From Pseudomonas protegens (GTDB lineage: Bacteria > Pseudomonadota > Gammaproteobacteria > Pseudomonadales > Pseudomonadaceae): a DNA stretch of 64,000 nucleotides. The position numbers and the translations under genes were made by a program. The notes below the pieces were generated by a model. The model was not told the DNA's origin. It searched no databases and saw nothing but the letters and a program-made list of their open reading frames with translations. How positions within the stretch are numbered: the first letter of the stretch is position 1; the number at the start of each line of letters is the position of its first letter. The DNA lies in NCBI RefSeq assembly GCF_013407925.2, contig NZ_CP060201.1, positions 4,387,001 through 4,451,000 of the forward strand. The letters are read 5' to 3'. Positions 1-10,163 of the stretch are shown here, one piece after another.

Positions 1-1249
1 TCTCGCCCTGGAAAATCTTCAGCAGCACCTGTTCCTGGTTGTCGTGCAGGGTCTGCACGGTCTTGACCCGGCTCACCGGCACCACGCTGTTGCGCTCGAT
101 GATCGGCAGGTAGTGCCCGCCCTCGATCTGGTTGCCGTACTGCTGGGAGGTTTCGATGCCCAGGGTGTAGGAGCAGACGTCGGTCAGGACCACTTCCTCC
201 AGAGCCGCGGAGCGGGCCTTGAGCGCCGCCTGGACCGCCGCGCCCTGGGCCACCACTTCGTCGGGGTCGAGGCTGATGGACGGAAAGCGCCCGAACAGCC
301 CCGCCGCCAGCTTGCGTACCAGGGGCATGCGGGTGGCGCCGCCCACCAGGAGGATTTCATCCAGGTCGCTGACGCGGATCCGGGCATCGCGCAGGGCCCG
401 CTCGATGGGTGCCCGCAGGCGTTCCAGCAGGGGCGTGTAGAGGTTGGCCAACTGCGCCTGGGTGATGGTCTGGGTCCATTGCCGGCCATCGACCCGCAGG
501 CTGAACTCGGCGCTGGGTTCCTGGCCCAGGGCACGGCGCACCCGTTCGGCTTCCCGGCGCAGGGCCTGGAGCACGCTCTGGCGCTCGGGAAAGTCCGCCG
601 CCCGGCCTTGTTGCTCGATGAAGTGCTCCAGCAGCAGGCTGTCGAAATCTTCGCCGCCGAGGAAGTTGTCACCGGCGCTGGCGCGGACTTCCATGACCCC
701 GTCGAACAGCTCCAGGATCGACACGTCGAAGGTGCCGCCACCGAGGTCGAAGACCAGGAACGAGGTTTCCTTGTCGCGCTGGTGCAGGCCGTAGGCCAGG
801 GCCGCGGCGGTGGGTTCGTTGATCAGCTTTTCCACCTTGAGCCCGGCCAGTTCGCCGGCGATCCGCGTGGCCTTGCGCTGGGCGTCGCTGAAATAGGCCG
901 GCACGCTGATCACCGCTTCGTCCACCGGCTCGCCGTAGGCGCGCTCGACATCCTCCTTGAGGCTCTTGAGCACCAGGGCCGAGAGTTCTTCCGGACGCAA
1001 CAGCCGATCTCCCAGGCGCACTTCGGTGGCGCTGCCCATGTAGCGCTTGAACAGGGCTGTGGTCAGTTGCGGGTGGGTGTGCAGGCGCTCCTTGGCGGCC
1101 TGGCCCACCAGCACCCGGCCCTCATCGTCCAGGCCCACCACGCTGGGGGTGAGGAACTGGCCCAGGGCGTTGGGCACCAGCTCGCTGGCGGTGTCGCGCC
1201 AGACCGCCACCAGGCTGTTGGTGGTCCCCAGGTCGATGCCTACGATCAT
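1..1249 (-). CDS. hscC: Hsp70-family chaperone, HscC type (3' end beyond window)
   Basis: ATP-dependent cytoplasmic Hsp70 chaperone; about 416 codons are visible and the C-terminus lies beyond base 1. The N-terminus reads [17 protein letters not shown], the Hsp70 phosphate-1 signature. The ATPase core continues with [23 protein letters not shown] and [11 protein letters not shown], and the substrate-binding domain begins near the cut with TLGIE and a VPVSR segment. The start at 1249 puts the nucleotide-binding motif directly at the N-terminus. The protein lacks the usual DnaK leader and is shorter in the early loops, which fits HscC rather than DnaK or HscA; no DnaK operon partners are adjacent. 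The family is certain, the HscC subtype likely. Confidence 0.88.
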   Translation of the reverse strand, partial: MIVGIDLGTTNSLVAVWRDTASELVPNALGQFLTPSVVGLDDEGRVLVGQAAKERLHTHPQLTTALFKRYMGSATEVRLGDRLLRPEELSALVLKSLKEDVERAYGEPVDEAVISVPAYFSDAQRKATRIAGELAGLKVEKLINEPTAAALAYGLHQRDKETSFLVFDLGGGTFDVSILELFDGVMEVRASAGDNFLGGEDFDSLLLEHFIEQQGRAADFPERQSVLQALRREAERVRRALGQEPSAEFSLRVDGRQWTQTITQAQLANLYTPLLERLRAPIERALRDARIRVSDLDEILLVGGATRMPLVRKLAAGLFGRFPSISLDPDEVVAQGAAVQAALKARSAALEEVVLTDVCSYTLGIETSQQYGNQIEGGHYLPIIERNSVVPVSRVKTVQTLHDNQEQVLLKIFQGE

Positions 1250-1413
1250 GACGACGAACTCCCTTTCCAATCGGAAAACTGATGAAACAAATAAGTGGCG
1301 CGCAGGATATTACCCGTCGGGTGGATGGGTAAAGTGCGTGATGTCACATGGCTATTATTGGCGCCGGTGCCGCAGTGCCGAAGCCGGTCTTGGGCTTCGG
1401 TTCTGCGGTGGCT

Positions 1414-1436
1414 GGCGGGCCCGTTGCGGGCCCGCC
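1414..1436. terminator. Strong 10-bp hairpin after the phosphoesterase gene
   Basis: A perfect inverted repeat (GGCGGGCCCG, 3-nt loop, CGGGCCCGCC) lies four bases past the stop of the minus-strand phosphoesterase gene. There is no clear U-tract, so it may be a processing or stabilising hairpin rather than a complete intrinsic terminator. Confidence 0.5.
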
Positions 1437-1440
1437 GGGG

Positions 1441-3141
1441 TCAGGCGCTGAAGTGCAGGGCGTTGGTCAGGTCGCCCATGGGTTTCTGGCCCCGGGCGAT
1501 CATGGCCTCGTCACGTTCCTTGATGCCGTCCAGGGTTTCCAGCTGGAACACCCGGGTGATCAGCCGCAGGATCGAGGCGGTGTCATACACCGTGTGATCC
1601 ACCGTGCCCTTGCGGGCGAACGGTGAAACCACCAGCGCTGGAATCCGCGTGCCCGGGCCCCAGCGATCGCCCTGGGGCGGCGCCACGTGGTCCCACCAGC
1701 CGCCGTTTTCGTCGACGGTGACGATCACCACCATGTTTTTCCATTGCGGGCTTTCCTGCAGCACTTTCAGAGCGCGGTCGATGTGCCGGTCGCCGGCGGC
1801 CACGTCGGCATAGCCAGCGTGCAGGTTGAGGTTGCCTTGGGGCTTGTAGAAGGTCACCGCCGGCAGCTTGCCGGCCTCGGCATCGGCGAAGAACTTGTTG
1901 GTGCTCGACTCATCCCCCAGGCCGCCGTCGCGCAGGCGCTTGGCACGCTCGGCCGGATTCTCCGGACCCTGGCGCACAAAATAGTTGAACGGCTGGTGGT
2001 GGTACTGGAAGTTGGGGATCTTGGGAATCCCGCCGGAATCCTTGAACTGCTCCAGGGTCGCCTGCCAGGCGCCGCCGTACCAGGCCCAGTCGACGTTCTT
2101 CTTCGACAGCTTGTCGCCGATGTGCTCGTGGGTCTGCGGCACCAGCACGCTGGGCAGGTCGGGCTTGGCGTAGTCCGGGCGCTCCGGGTCGCGGATCCAG
2201 GTCGGCCAGTAGGGCGGGGCCATGGTGTTGACCGCGTAGCCGTCCGGGGTCAGGGCGCTGGGTCCGAACTGTGGCGCACCGTCCATGGCACTGGCCGGGG
2301 ACTTGTCCAGGGGCTTGATGCGAGTGCCCTTGGGGTCGTCGCCCTGCAAGGTGGCGATCTGCGACTTGGCCACCGAGTTGGCGGCATCCGGGTAGAACGG
2401 CACCTTGGCGCTGATCAGGTACTGGTGGTTGAGGAACGAGCCGCCGAAGGCGCCCTGGAAGAAGTTGTCGCAGAGCACGAACTCCCGCGCCACATCCCAC
2501 AGGCGCAGGGAGTAACGGCTCTGGGCGTAGTGGCCCATGGTCAGCGCGCCGGAGTCGGCCCAGGCGACGAAGCCATCGTTCTTGCCGCCGTTGATCTGCA
2601 TCTGGTTCTGGTAGAACAGGTGCCACAGGTCGCGGGTCACCAGGCCCAGGGGCAGGTCCTCGCCGCTGGGGCCCTCGAGGGCGAACGGCGCGTTGGGCAG
2701 GTTTTCCTGGAACTGGGTTTCCACCGGGTAGGTGACGCCGTCCAGGGTTTGCGGGCCGACCTGGAGAATGCCGCCCCAGACCGGTGGCAGTTTCGACAGC
2801 AGGCTGCCGTCGCGGTCGCGCTGCTGGAACGCCTCGGGCTTGAGCGCCGACAAGGGTTTCTCCACCCCGGGGAAATTGGCGAACAGGTTGTTGAAGCTGC
2901 GGTTCTCGGCGAACAGCACCACCACGTTCTTCACCTGCTCGCGCAGCGCCTTGTCCAGTTCCGCGGGAGACAGCGGCCGCTCCTGCGGTTTGCCCGCCGG
3001 CTCGTCGGACTTGGCGCAGGCGCTCAGGGTGGCGCCAACCCCCAGAACGGCAACGCCGCCAAGGAAGCGGCGGCGGCTGGTATCGGTGGGCTGGTCGGGG
3101 GTGGTTTCGGGGAGGTCGCGCTGATCGGTATCGTCGCTCAT
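1441..3141 (-). CDS. Tat-exported lipoprotein phosphoesterase (phospholipase C / acid phosphatase family)
   Basis: A 566-residue member of the phosphoesterase family that includes bacterial phospholipase C and AcpA-like acid phosphatases. It probably hydrolyses phosphate esters outside the cytoplasmic membrane. The start at 3141 has an AAGGAC ribosome binding site; a longer frame reaching 3195 has none. Residues about 24-45 hold a twin-arginine motif (SRRRFLGG), a hydrophobic stretch and a lipobox ending LSAC, so this looks like a Tat-dependent lipoprotein. The metal/substrate motif FAENRSFNNLF follows near residue 95, and VTVDENGGWWDHV lies near the C-terminus. Substrate unknown; both neighbours are separated by hairpins, so it is probably monocistronic. 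Confidence 0.87.
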   Translation of the reverse strand: MSDDTDQRDLPETTPDQPTDTSRRRFLGGVAVLGVGATLSACAKSDEPAGKPQERPLSPAELDKALREQVKNVVVLFAENRSFNNLFANFPGVEKPLSALKPEAFQQRDRDGSLLSKLPPVWGGILQVGPQTLDGVTYPVETQFQENLPNAPFALEGPSGEDLPLGLVTRDLWHLFYQNQMQINGGKNDGFVAWADSGALTMGHYAQSRYSLRLWDVAREFVLCDNFFQGAFGGSFLNHQYLISAKVPFYPDAANSVAKSQIATLQGDDPKGTRIKPLDKSPASAMDGAPQFGPSALTPDGYAVNTMAPPYWPTWIRDPERPDYAKPDLPSVLVPQTHEHIGDKLSKKNVDWAWYGGAWQATLEQFKDSGGIPKIPNFQYHHQPFNYFVRQGPENPAERAKRLRDGGLGDESSTNKFFADAEAGKLPAVTFYKPQGNLNLHAGYADVAAGDRHIDRALKVLQESPQWKNMVVIVTVDENGGWWDHVAPPQGDRWGPGTRIPALVVSPFARKGTVDHTVYDTASILRLITRVFQLETLDGIKERDEAMIARGQKPMGDLTNALHFSA

Positions 3142-3294
3142 GTCGGGTCCTTGCTCGTCGCTCTGAGAATTCGTTACAAAGTATTTCGGTCGCACGGTAG
3201 CAATCGAATATGACGCAAAGACTACATGAATGCTTCAAGAGTCCACTGCGATCGCTGGGGAAACGTCTGAAATCTGCGTCGAAACAGGATTATC

Positions 3295-3330
3295 CACAGG
3301 CCCGCTGCGTTCGGCGGCAGCGGGCCTGTG
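3295..3330. terminator. 14-bp stem-loop downstream of atoE
   Basis: A perfect inverted repeat (CACAGGCCCGCTGC, 8-nt loop, GCAGCGGGCCTGTG) starts just past the stop codon of the minus-strand atoE gene. The following bases are only weakly T-rich. The likely role is transcription termination for atoE. Confidence 0.6.
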
Positions 3331-3336
3331 GCGCCC

Positions 3337-4755
3337 TCAGGGATGCACCGGCGGCAGGTACGCCAGGCTGGTGCCCAGGGCCCAGAGCAGCACCAGCACC
3401 AAAGGCGCGTGTACCAGCAACTGGACGAAGGAGAAGCCGATCAGGTCGCGGGCCTTCAAGCCCAGCACCCCCAGCAGCGGCAGCATGTAGAAGGGGTTGA
3501 TCAGGTTCGGCAAGGCCTCGGCGGCGTTGTAGATCTGCACCGCCCAACCCAGGTGGTATTGCAGGTCATTGGCCACCTGCATCACATAGGGCGCCTCGAT
3601 GATCCACTTGCCGCCGCCGGAGGGAATGAAGAAGCCCAGCACCGCCGAGTACAGGCCCATCAGCAGGGCATAGGTGTCGTGGGAGGCGATCTGCACGAAG
3701 AAGGTCGAGATGTGGTGGGCCAGGGTCTGGCCGTCCACGCCCTTGACCACCGTCATCAGCGCGGCGATCGAGCCATACAGCGGGAACTGGATCAGCACCC
3801 CGGTGGTGGTGGGCACTGCCCGGGCCACGGCATCGAGAAAGCTGCGCGGGCGCCAATGCAGCAGGGCGCCGGTCATCAGGAACAGGAAGTTGTAGGTGTT
3901 GAGCCCGGAGATCGCGGTGATCGCCGGCTTGGTGGCGAACTCGTGATACAGCCAGCCGGCGGCCAGCAGCGCCAGGAGCAGGGTCAGCAGCGGGCTGTAT
4001 TCCAGCCATTCGCCGGGGCGGGTCCGGGGTTGCGGCTTGGGCATGCTGAAGCTCGGGTCGACCCCGCAGGCCTGGGCATCCCGGGCGCTATTAGGGCCCG
4101 GGGCGGTGGCGTAGGCGACGATCAGCGAGACGACGATCAGCGCCAGCAGCAACACCCCCGACTGCCAGAGAAAGATGGTCTGGGTGAAGGGAATCACCCC
4201 GGTGATGGCCAGGATCGACGGCGGCAGGCTGCCCGGGTTGGCCTGCAACTGCGCGGCCGAGGACGACAGCCCCAGGGCCCACACCGCGCCCAGGCCCAGG
4301 TAGGCGGCCGCACCGGCGGCGCGATAGTCCATGCGCAGTTCGGTGCGCCGGGCCAGGGCCCGCACCAGCAGGCCGCCGAACACCAGGGACAGGCCCCAGT
4401 TGAGCAAGGAGGCGACCATGGAAATCAGCGCCACCCAGGCCACCGCCGAGCGGCCGTTACTGGGAATGCGCGCCAGCTTGTCGATCAGCTTCACCGCCGG
4501 CGGCGAGCTGGCCACCACATAGCCGCCGATGACCACGAAGGCCATCTGCATGGTGAAGGGGATCAGGCTCCAGAAGCCGTCACCGAAGGCCATGGCGGCG
4601 TCGGTGGGCTTGGCGCCCATGGCCAGGGTGGCCAGGGCGACGATGATCACCGCCAGCGCGGCGAACACCCAGGAATCGGGAAACCAGCGTTCGGCCCAGT
4701 TCGAGCAGCGCAGGGCGAAACGGGCGGAGCGGCTATCTTGAATATCAGCGGCCAC
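3337..4755 (-). CDS. atoE: Short-chain fatty acid transporter, AtoE family
   Basis: A 472-residue polytopic inner-membrane protein of the AtoE family, which carries short-chain fatty acids such as butyrate or acetoacetate. The chain is almost entirely hydrophobic segments, including a run near residues 30-55, and contains family-typical stretches such as FIPSGGGKWIIEAPY and NPFYMLPLLGVLGLKARD. Length matches the family. No ketone-body CoA transferase or thiolase genes (atoDAB) are adjacent, so the locus is a solitary transporter. The start at 4755 is followed at once by the first polar segment; an alternative internal start is unlikely. Confidence 0.88.
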   Translation of the reverse strand: MAADIQDSRSARFALRCSNWAERWFPDSWVFAALAVIIVALATLAMGAKPTDAAMAFGDGFWSLIPFTMQMAFVVIGGYVVASSPPAVKLIDKLARIPSNGRSAVAWVALISMVASLLNWGLSLVFGGLLVRALARRTELRMDYRAAGAAAYLGLGAVWALGLSSSAAQLQANPGSLPPSILAITGVIPFTQTIFLWQSGVLLLALIVVSLIVAYATAPGPNSARDAQACGVDPSFSMPKPQPRTRPGEWLEYSPLLTLLLALLAAGWLYHEFATKPAITAISGLNTYNFLFLMTGALLHWRPRSFLDAVARAVPTTTGVLIQFPLYGSIAALMTVVKGVDGQTLAHHISTFFVQIASHDTYALLMGLYSAVLGFFIPSGGGKWIIEAPYVMQVANDLQYHLGWAVQIYNAAEALPNLINPFYMLPLLGVLGLKARDLIGFSFVQLLVHAPLVLVLLWALGTSLAYLPPVHP

Positions 4756-4869
4756 GTCAGTACCTCGGATTTCTTATGTTTATAAGGACGACGGCCGCCC
4801 CAGGCTGAGGCGGCCGAGAACTGTGCAAGAATGCGGCAATTGCCACGGACTGCAAAGGATTCAACGCAC

Positions 4870-5103
4870 ATGTCATTTTCCCCTGAAGAACGCGCCGCAC
4901 TGCTCAAGGTCAAGGGTGTCGGCCCGACGGTGGTCGCTCGCCTGGAGCAACTGGGCATCACCTCCCTGGCCCAGCTGGCCGCCGCCGATGCCCTGGACAT
5001 CGTCACCCAGGCCTCGGCTCTGGTGGGTTCCAGCTGCTGGAAAAACAGCCCCCAGGCTCGCGCGGCGATCCAGGCGGCGATTGCCCTGGCCAAAGGCAAC
5101 TGA
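4870..5103 (+). CDS. Small helix-hairpin-helix protein
   Basis: A 77-residue protein consisting mostly of one helix-hairpin-helix unit: KGVGPTVVARLEQLGITSLAQLA at residues 12-34, followed by a helical tail with a single cysteine. Such modules bind DNA or nucleic acid backbones non-specifically. The ATG at 4870 has AAGGA ten bases upstream and sits directly before the conserved domain. It lies five bases ahead of the MocR-type gene, so the two are probably co-transcribed. Its cellular role is unknown. Confidence 0.75.
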   Translation: MSFSPEERAALLKVKGVGPTVVARLEQLGITSLAQLAAADALDIVTQASALVGSSCWKNSPQARAAIQAAIALAKGN

Positions 5104-5107
5104 CGCG

Positions 5108-6493
5108 GTGCAGCGCCAGCCTTCATTCGCCTATCAGGCGGTCTACCGCTACCTGTCGCAGTGGATCGACAATGCCGCCAGCGACCAGGAGCAACGCCTG
5201 CCCTCCCTGCGCGAACTGGCGCTGCGCCTGAAGGTTTCCCTGTCCACCACCAAGTACGCCTACGCCCTGCTGGAAGATGAAGGGCGCATCCACTCGCGGC
5301 CGCGCCAGGGCTACTTCACTCGAGCCGTCGCCGCTCCCTTGCCCACGGCCGGGGCGGACTTGCTCGACAACCTCTATGCCCAGGCGCGCCAGCCGGGACA
5401 CCTGGCCTTGTGCAGCGATGCCCCGGCGATGCTGCTGTCCCTGGAGCAGCCGTTGCTGATGACCGAGCGCGAGCTGGCCCGCCAGTACCCGCGCAGCCAG
5501 GCGCCGCTGTACCAGCCCCTGGGCGAACAGGAACTGCGCAGCGAACTGGCCCGGCGCTACACCCGTTCCAGCGGCGACTACTGGCAGGCCGACCAGGTGT
5601 ACCTGGGGCCCGATCTGCGCAGTGTGCTGGAGCTGGCGTTGCAGGCCCTGGACCTGGCCGGTGGCGTGGTGCTGGTGGAGTCCCCCTGTTCCTGGGCGAT
5701 CCTGCGTCAGCTGCGGGCGGCGCGCCTGCGGATCATCGAACTGCCCCTGGACAGTGCCGGGCGCTTCGATCTGCAACAGGGGCAGGCGCTGCTCCAGCGT
5801 GAGCCGGTGCGCCTGGCGGTGTTCTCCTCGACGGTGAACATTCCCCACGGCAGCCTGATGCCCGCCGCCGACAAACAGCAACTGTGCCGCTGGTTCAGTG
5901 AGCGAGGGATCTGGCTGTTGGAGAACGACAGCTACGGTGAATTCAGCTTCGTGCCGGACGCCGCGCGCTATCGGGATTTTGCTGACCCCGAGCGGCTGTT
6001 GGTGTTTGCCAGCCTGGACAAGGCCATCGGTGCCGAGGCGCCTTTCAGCTACTTGCTGAGCCGCAGCCTGGGCCCGCGAATGCAGCGCCTGTTTCTCGAG
6101 CGTTCCTTGCGCCTATCGCCGATCCGCCAGAAGGCGGTGGCGCGGCTCTTCAGTTCCGGTCGGGTCGACCAGCACCTGGTGAAGCTGCGGGGCCTGCTGC
6201 GCCAGCGCATGCAACAGCTGCACCTGCTGCTGGAGCAGCAGGCCGGTGGGCAATTGCACGCGCCGCTGGCCGCCGGGGGCGCAACCTTGTGGGTCGAAGC
6301 CAGGCGCCCGGTACAGATGACCCGGGTCTATGAGCGCCTGCTGGCCGCCGGCATCGTCATTGCGCCGGGCACTGTCTTCAGTCAGCAGGGCCTGTGGCAG
6401 CAGCACCTGCGCCTGAGCTTCACCCTGGATTGGAGCAAGGACATCCAGGGCGCCCTGGGGCAACTGGCCCAGGCGCTGGATCAGGCGTCCTGA
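5108..6493 (+). CDS. MocR-type GntR/aminotransferase transcriptional regulator
   Basis: A 461-residue fusion of an N-terminal GntR-type winged helix (residues about 5-75, with [30 protein letters not shown]) and a C-terminal fold-type I aminotransferase domain. The PLP-binding lysine is probably in [15 protein letters not shown], and ENDSYGEF provides the cofactor-contact aspartate. MocR proteins use PLP or its adducts as effectors. No ATG fits the N-terminus; the GTG at 5108 is used, four bases after the preceding stop. Its 3' end overlaps the convergent panB gene by 13 bp. Its target is not evident; genes near MocR regulators often include their targets. Confidence 0.85.
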   Translation: MQRQPSFAYQAVYRYLSQWIDNAASDQEQRLPSLRELALRLKVSLSTTKYAYALLEDEGRIHSRPRQGYFTRAVAAPLPTAGADLLDNLYAQARQPGHLALCSDAPAMLLSLEQPLLMTERELARQYPRSQAPLYQPLGEQELRSELARRYTRSSGDYWQADQVYLGPDLRSVLELALQALDLAGGVVLVESPCSWAILRQLRAARLRIIELPLDSAGRFDLQQGQALLQREPVRLAVFSSTVNIPHGSLMPAADKQQLCRWFSERGIWLLENDSYGEFSFVPDAARYRDFADPERLLVFASLDKAIGAEAPFSYLLSRSLGPRMQRLFLERSLRLSPIRQKAVARLFSSGRVDQHLVKLRGLLRQRMQQLHLLLEQQAGGQLHAPLAAGGATLWVEARRPVQMTRVYERLLAAGIVIAPGTVFSQQGLWQQHLRLSFTLDWSKDIQGALGQLAQALDQAS

Positions 6494-7308
6494 GCCACGC
6501 CGTAGCAATGCTGCAACTGCGGGAATGCCTGGTCCCGGACTTCTGCGGCAAAGCGTTGGCAGGCCTGGCTGATCAGGGCGCCGGCATCGGCGTACTGCTT
6601 GACGAAACGCGGCACCTGGGCCCCGCCCAGCCCCAGCAGGTCCTCGGTCACCAGCACCTGGCCGTCGCAGGCCGGGGAGGCGCCGATGCCAATGGTCGGC
6701 ATCGCTGAAAAGTCGCTGATGCGCCGGGCCAGGGGTTCCGCCACCCCTTCCAGCAACAGGCTGAAGGCACCGGCCTCAAGGTGGGCCCGGGCATCAGCCT
6801 CGATCTTGGCGGCGGCCTCGCTGTCGAGCCCCTGGGCCCTGAACCCGCCCATCTGGTTGACGAACTGCGGCATCAGGCCGATGTGGGCCATCACCGGAAT
6901 GCCTCGCTGCACCAGGAACTCCACGGTGGGCGCCAGGGCCTGGCCGCCTTCCAGCTTGAGGGCGGCGCAGCCGGTGCGGGCCATGACTTCGGCGCCATTG
7001 CGGTAGGCCTGCTGCGGGGATTCCTGGTAGCTGCCGAAGGGCATGTCGGCGATCACGCAGGCCAGGCGGCTGCCGGCCACCACGGCGCGGGTGTGGGCGA
7101 TGATTTCCGTCAGGCTCATGTCCAGGGTCGAGGTGCGGCCGTAGCCGACCATGGCGGTGGAATCGCCGATCAGGATGAAATCCACGAAGGGGTCCATCAG
7201 CCGTGCCATGTGGCTGGTATAGGCGGTGAGGGACACGATCTTCTGCCGGCCTTTCATGGCCACCAGTTGCGGGACGCTCAGGCGCTGGGTGCGGGTATGG
7301 CTGCTCAT
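6481..7308 (-). CDS. panB: 3-methyl-2-oxobutanoate hydroxymethyltransferase
   Basis: A 275-residue enzyme of pantothenate synthesis that transfers a hydroxymethyl group from 5,10-methylene-THF to alpha-ketoisovalerate to give ketopantoate. The metal-binding aspartate region [15 protein letters not shown] and catalytic-region motifs [10 protein letters not shown] and [11 protein letters not shown] are present, as is [15 protein letters not shown] ribosome binding site (AGGAAA) precedes the start. It is not next to panC, so it is probably a second panB copy outside the usual panBC operon. It ends within the 3' end of the convergent MocR-type gene. Confidence 0.9.
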   Translation of the reverse strand: MSSHTRTQRLSVPQLVAMKGRQKIVSLTAYTSHMARLMDPFVDFILIGDSTAMVGYGRTSTLDMSLTEIIAHTRAVVAGSRLACVIADMPFGSYQESPQQAYRNGAEVMARTGCAALKLEGGQALAPTVEFLVQRGIPVMAHIGLMPQFVNQMGGFRAQGLDSEAAAKIEADARAHLEAGAFSLLLEGVAEPLARRISDFSAMPTIGIGASPACDGQVLVTEDLLGLGGAQVPRFVKQYADAGALISQACQRFAAEVRDQAFPQLQHCYGVAQDA

Positions 7309-7484
7309 GACGACTTTCCTGATTCTGCTGGGGTGGGAAAGTGCCCGATTATTGGCCTGGCGCGCGGCCGTTCAAGGTACAGAAAACCGCGGAAAACCAA
7401 CCCAGGGAAGGCGACGGGTTGTTCCCCGGATCGTTTGCGTAGACCATGAGCGCCTTCGCTTTGTGCTGCCATTGAGTTGCTTTC

Positions 7485-8810
7485 ATGACCCCATCCACTG
7501 AGTCGTCGCCGGCGCGCTTTTCCCGCGCCGACTACAAGACCCTGGGCCTGGCCGCCCTGGGCGGCGCCCTGGAAATCTACGATTTCATCATCTTCGTATT
7601 TTTCGCCCTGACCCTGAGCCAGTTGTTCTTCCCCCCGGAAATGCCCGAATGGCTGCGCCTGCTGCAAAGCTTCGGGATCTTCGTCACCGGCTACCTGGCC
7701 CGGCCCCTGGGCGGCATTCTCATGGCGCACTTCGCCGACCGCCTGGGGCGCAAGAAGGTCTTCAGCCTGAGCATCCTGATGATGGCGCTGCCCTGCCTGC
7801 TGATCGGGATCATGCCGACCTACGCCCAGATCGGCTATTTCGCGCCCTTGCTGTTGCTGGCGCTGCGGGTTCTGCAGGGCGCCGCGGTGGGCGGTGAGGT
7901 GCCCAGCGCCTGGGTGTTCGTCGCCGAGCACGCGCCACGGGCCCATCGCGGTTATGCCCTGGGTTTTCTCCAGGCCGGGCTGACCTTCGGCTACCTCTTG
8001 GGGGCGCTGACCGCGACCCTGCTGGCGCGGGTCTTCAGCCCCGAGGACATCCTTGACCACGCCTGGCGCTATCCCTTCCTGCTGGGCGGGGTGTTTGGCG
8101 TGATCGGCGTCTGGTTGCGCCGCTGGCTGAGCGAAACCCCGGTGTTCGTGGCGTTTCAGGAGCAGCGCGAGAACGCCGCCGAACTGCCGCTGCGCACGGT
8201 GCTGCGCGAGCACCGGCTGGCGATCCTGCCAGCCTTGATCCTGACCTGCGTGCTGACCTCGGCGGTGGTGGTGTTCGTGGTCATCACCCCGACCATGATG
8301 CAGAAGAGCTTCGGCATGAGCGCCAGCCACACCTTTGCCCTGAGCAGCCTGGGCATCGTCTTCCTCAACATCGGCTGCGTGCTGGCGGGGCTGATCGTCG
8401 ACCGCCTTGGCGCCTGGCGCACGGTGATGCTCTACAGCCTGCTGCTGCCCGTGGGCATCGCCGTGCTCTATGGCTGCCTGATCAGCGGCGGCGAGTGGAT
8501 CGGCCTGGCCTACGCCATCGCCGGCCTGGGTTGCGGCGTGGTGGGGGCGGTGCCATCGGTGATGGTCAGCCTGTTTCCGCCGCGGATTCGCGTCTCGGGG
8601 ATCTCCTTCACCTACAACATCGCCTACGCCCTCTGGGCCAGTACCACCCCGTTGCTGCTGATCGCCCTGATGCCCTGGAGCCCATGGATCTGCGTGATCT
8701 ATTGCGCGCTGATGGGCGCGGTTGGGGTGATCAGTGTCGGTTACTTCGGCGGGCGCGTGGGCGAGGAGCGGTCGCTGGCGCCAGGACCCTGCGCCGTGGA
8801 TCAGCGTTAA
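7485..8810 (+). CDS. MFS transporter of the metabolite:H+ symporter (ProP-like) family
   Basis: A 441-residue inner-membrane carrier with twelve predicted hydrophobic segments. The N-terminus (GAALGGALEIYDFIIFVFFA after the start) and the loop ADRLGRKKVFSLSILMM are typical of the ProP/KgtP-like metabolite:proton symporters. A second amphipathic loop with WLRRWLSETPVF lies at the middle of the chain. The Shine-Dalgarno sequence is weak. It is divergent from panB with a 176-bp gap. The substrate cannot be assigned from sequence alone; osmolytes or organic acids are usual for this branch. Confidence 0.85.
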   Translation: MTPSTESSPARFSRADYKTLGLAALGGALEIYDFIIFVFFALTLSQLFFPPEMPEWLRLLQSFGIFVTGYLARPLGGILMAHFADRLGRKKVFSLSILMMALPCLLIGIMPTYAQIGYFAPLLLLALRVLQGAAVGGEVPSAWVFVAEHAPRAHRGYALGFLQAGLTFGYLLGALTATLLARVFSPEDILDHAWRYPFLLGGVFGVIGVWLRRWLSETPVFVAFQEQRENAAELPLRTVLREHRLAILPALILTCVLTSAVVVFVVITPTMMQKSFGMSASHTFALSSLGIVFLNIGCVLAGLIVDRLGAWRTVMLYSLLLPVGIAVLYGCLISGGEWIGLAYAIAGLGCGVVGAVPSVMVSLFPPRIRVSGISFTYNIAYALWASTTPLLLIALMPWSPWICVIYCALMGAVGVISVGYFGGRVGEERSLAPGPCAVDQR

Positions 8811-8978
8811 GACCTTTCTTCAAAGGCTCCCGATCAAGCGAAACAGCGAGCTAGAGCCTTCGCCAAAAGGCCGATGAATCCGCACTGGAAACGAGCTGAA
8901 AAATGCCTTTCAGCCCCTGGTTTTTTCCCGCTAATCTCCCGGAATGCGCGGTCCGCGCTTGAGTTTCCGGGAGCTGTC

Positions 8979-9497
8979 TTGATTCGTTCGACGCTGTGTT
9001 CCTTGCGAAATTTCTCCACCCTCGCGCCACTGCTGCAAGTGGCGCTGGTGAGCTTTGTGCTGGGCCTGGTGTTTGTCCTGATCGAGGCCTGGACCAGCAC
9101 CCTGGTGGACTATGGCCTGGAAGGCGCCAGCCCCGACAGCCTCAGTGCCCGGGTGGTCGCGGTGGAGGCGGGGGCGCTGCTGGTCGAGGACCTCGACAGC
9201 GGCGAACGCCAACGCTTGCGCCTGAGCCCCGAATTGACCCGGTTCCAGGTGCCACTCGAACAACTCCCGGGACAGCCTCTGGTGCTGAGCCACCTGCGGG
9301 GTTACCTGCTGGGCTGTACCCGCGACGATCAGCCCTGGTGCGTCGCCCGGTGTGACAGCGCCGAGCGGTGCCAGCAGCGCCTGCGCGAGCGTGAGTCCTG
9401 CCTGGGCATGCTGGGGTTTGCCTGGCTCGCCAGCCTGGTGTGCCTGCTGGTCCATGGCCTCAGTCTTCGTCCGTGCAGGCGGCGTGCGGGGTCTTGA
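8979..9497 (+). CDS. Two-helix membrane protein of unknown function
   Basis: A 172-residue protein with one hydrophobic segment near the N-terminus (LLQVALVSFVLGLVFVLIEA), a periplasmic-sized middle domain, and a second segment near the C-terminus (LGMLGFAWLASLVCLLVHGL) followed by a basic tail. The middle is rich in charged residues and contains four cysteines in CTRDDQPWCVARCDSAERC, a possible disulfide region. TTG at 8979 is chosen because GGGAG stands six bases upstream; upstream ATG codons lack such a site. No family is recognised. Confidence 0.55.
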   Translation: MIRSTLCSLRNFSTLAPLLQVALVSFVLGLVFVLIEAWTSTLVDYGLEGASPDSLSARVVAVEAGALLVEDLDSGERQRLRLSPELTRFQVPLEQLPGQPLVLSHLRGYLLGCTRDDQPWCVARCDSAERCQQRLRERESCLGMLGFAWLASLVCLLVHGLSLRPCRRRAGS

Positions 9498-9597
9498 TGG
9501 CGCTTTCGCGGGCCAGCCCGCTGCTGTCGGCGCCGTCGTGGCGGAACCGGCGAAGCGGCCGCCGGGCCTGGCCCGTTGCGCATGACCCGGCAGGCGG

Positions 9598-10017
9598 CTA
9601 TTGGGCCAGCAGTTGCTCCAGGTAGCGGGAGCGTTCGTTGCTCAGGCGGGTCACGCAACGGTTGATCAGGGTAACGTGGGCCGGTTTGCCCGGCGCCACT
9701 TCGAAGGCCTCCAGCACGCAGGTGCTGTCGCGGTACTTGATCCAGGCCCGCTGCGCGTTCTTCAACTTGCCGAGGTATTCCTGCTCTTGCAGCAGGCTGC
9801 TGGGATACAGGTTGTGAACCCGCTCCAAGAGCGCCTGATAGCTCTGATTGAGGGCGTCGTCGGCCCGTTCCTTGTCCTGCTGGGCGCAGCGATCGACCTG
9901 TTCGCTGACCTCGATGTGGCTGCAGTCCAGCGGGGCGGCCCGGGCGGTAGACGAGCCGCCGCCGACCCCGAGCAGCAGGGCCACGGCGAGGCCGAAGATC
10001 CAGGGCTGATGATGCAT
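9598..10017 (-). CDS. Secreted DUF1311/LprI-like protein
   Basis: A 139-residue protein with an N-terminal signal peptide (WIFGLAVALLLGVGGGSSTARA) and a mature part with the DUF1311/LprI pattern: a first cysteine (LDCSH), ALNQSYQALLERV, then LKNAQRAWIKYRDSTC. Relatives of this family include periplasmic lysozyme inhibitors. Cysteines are spaced as expected for two disulfides. It lies downstream of and on the same strand as the response regulator gene, occupying the place where a sensor kinase would normally be found. Function here is inferred only from family. Confidence 0.75.
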   Translation of the reverse strand: MHHQPWIFGLAVALLLGVGGGSSTARAAPLDCSHIEVSEQVDRCAQQDKERADDALNQSYQALLERVHNLYPSSLLQEQEYLGKLKNAQRAWIKYRDSTCVLEAFEVAPGKPAHVTLINRCVTRLSNERSRYLEQLLAQ

Positions 10018-10163
10018 GGCGGTCCCTTCGCGCTGAGAATGAAGCGGGCATTCTACCGCGCCGCGGTCAATGCAGAAGGGGGGCGCCGCGGGCTCAGGGC
10101 GTGTGCTGCCAGGGCCGGGCCGCGTGGGGCGGAGCCTGGTCGGCTTGCTGGCGCCTTGCGCTT

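Noticed and set aside
44..1282. Long open frame on the plus strand opposite the Hsp70 gene, and similar long frames opposite the phosphoesterase, AtoE, CzcA and GGT genes
   Set aside because: These are antisense shadows caused by high GC at third positions; the opposite strand has clear protein families.
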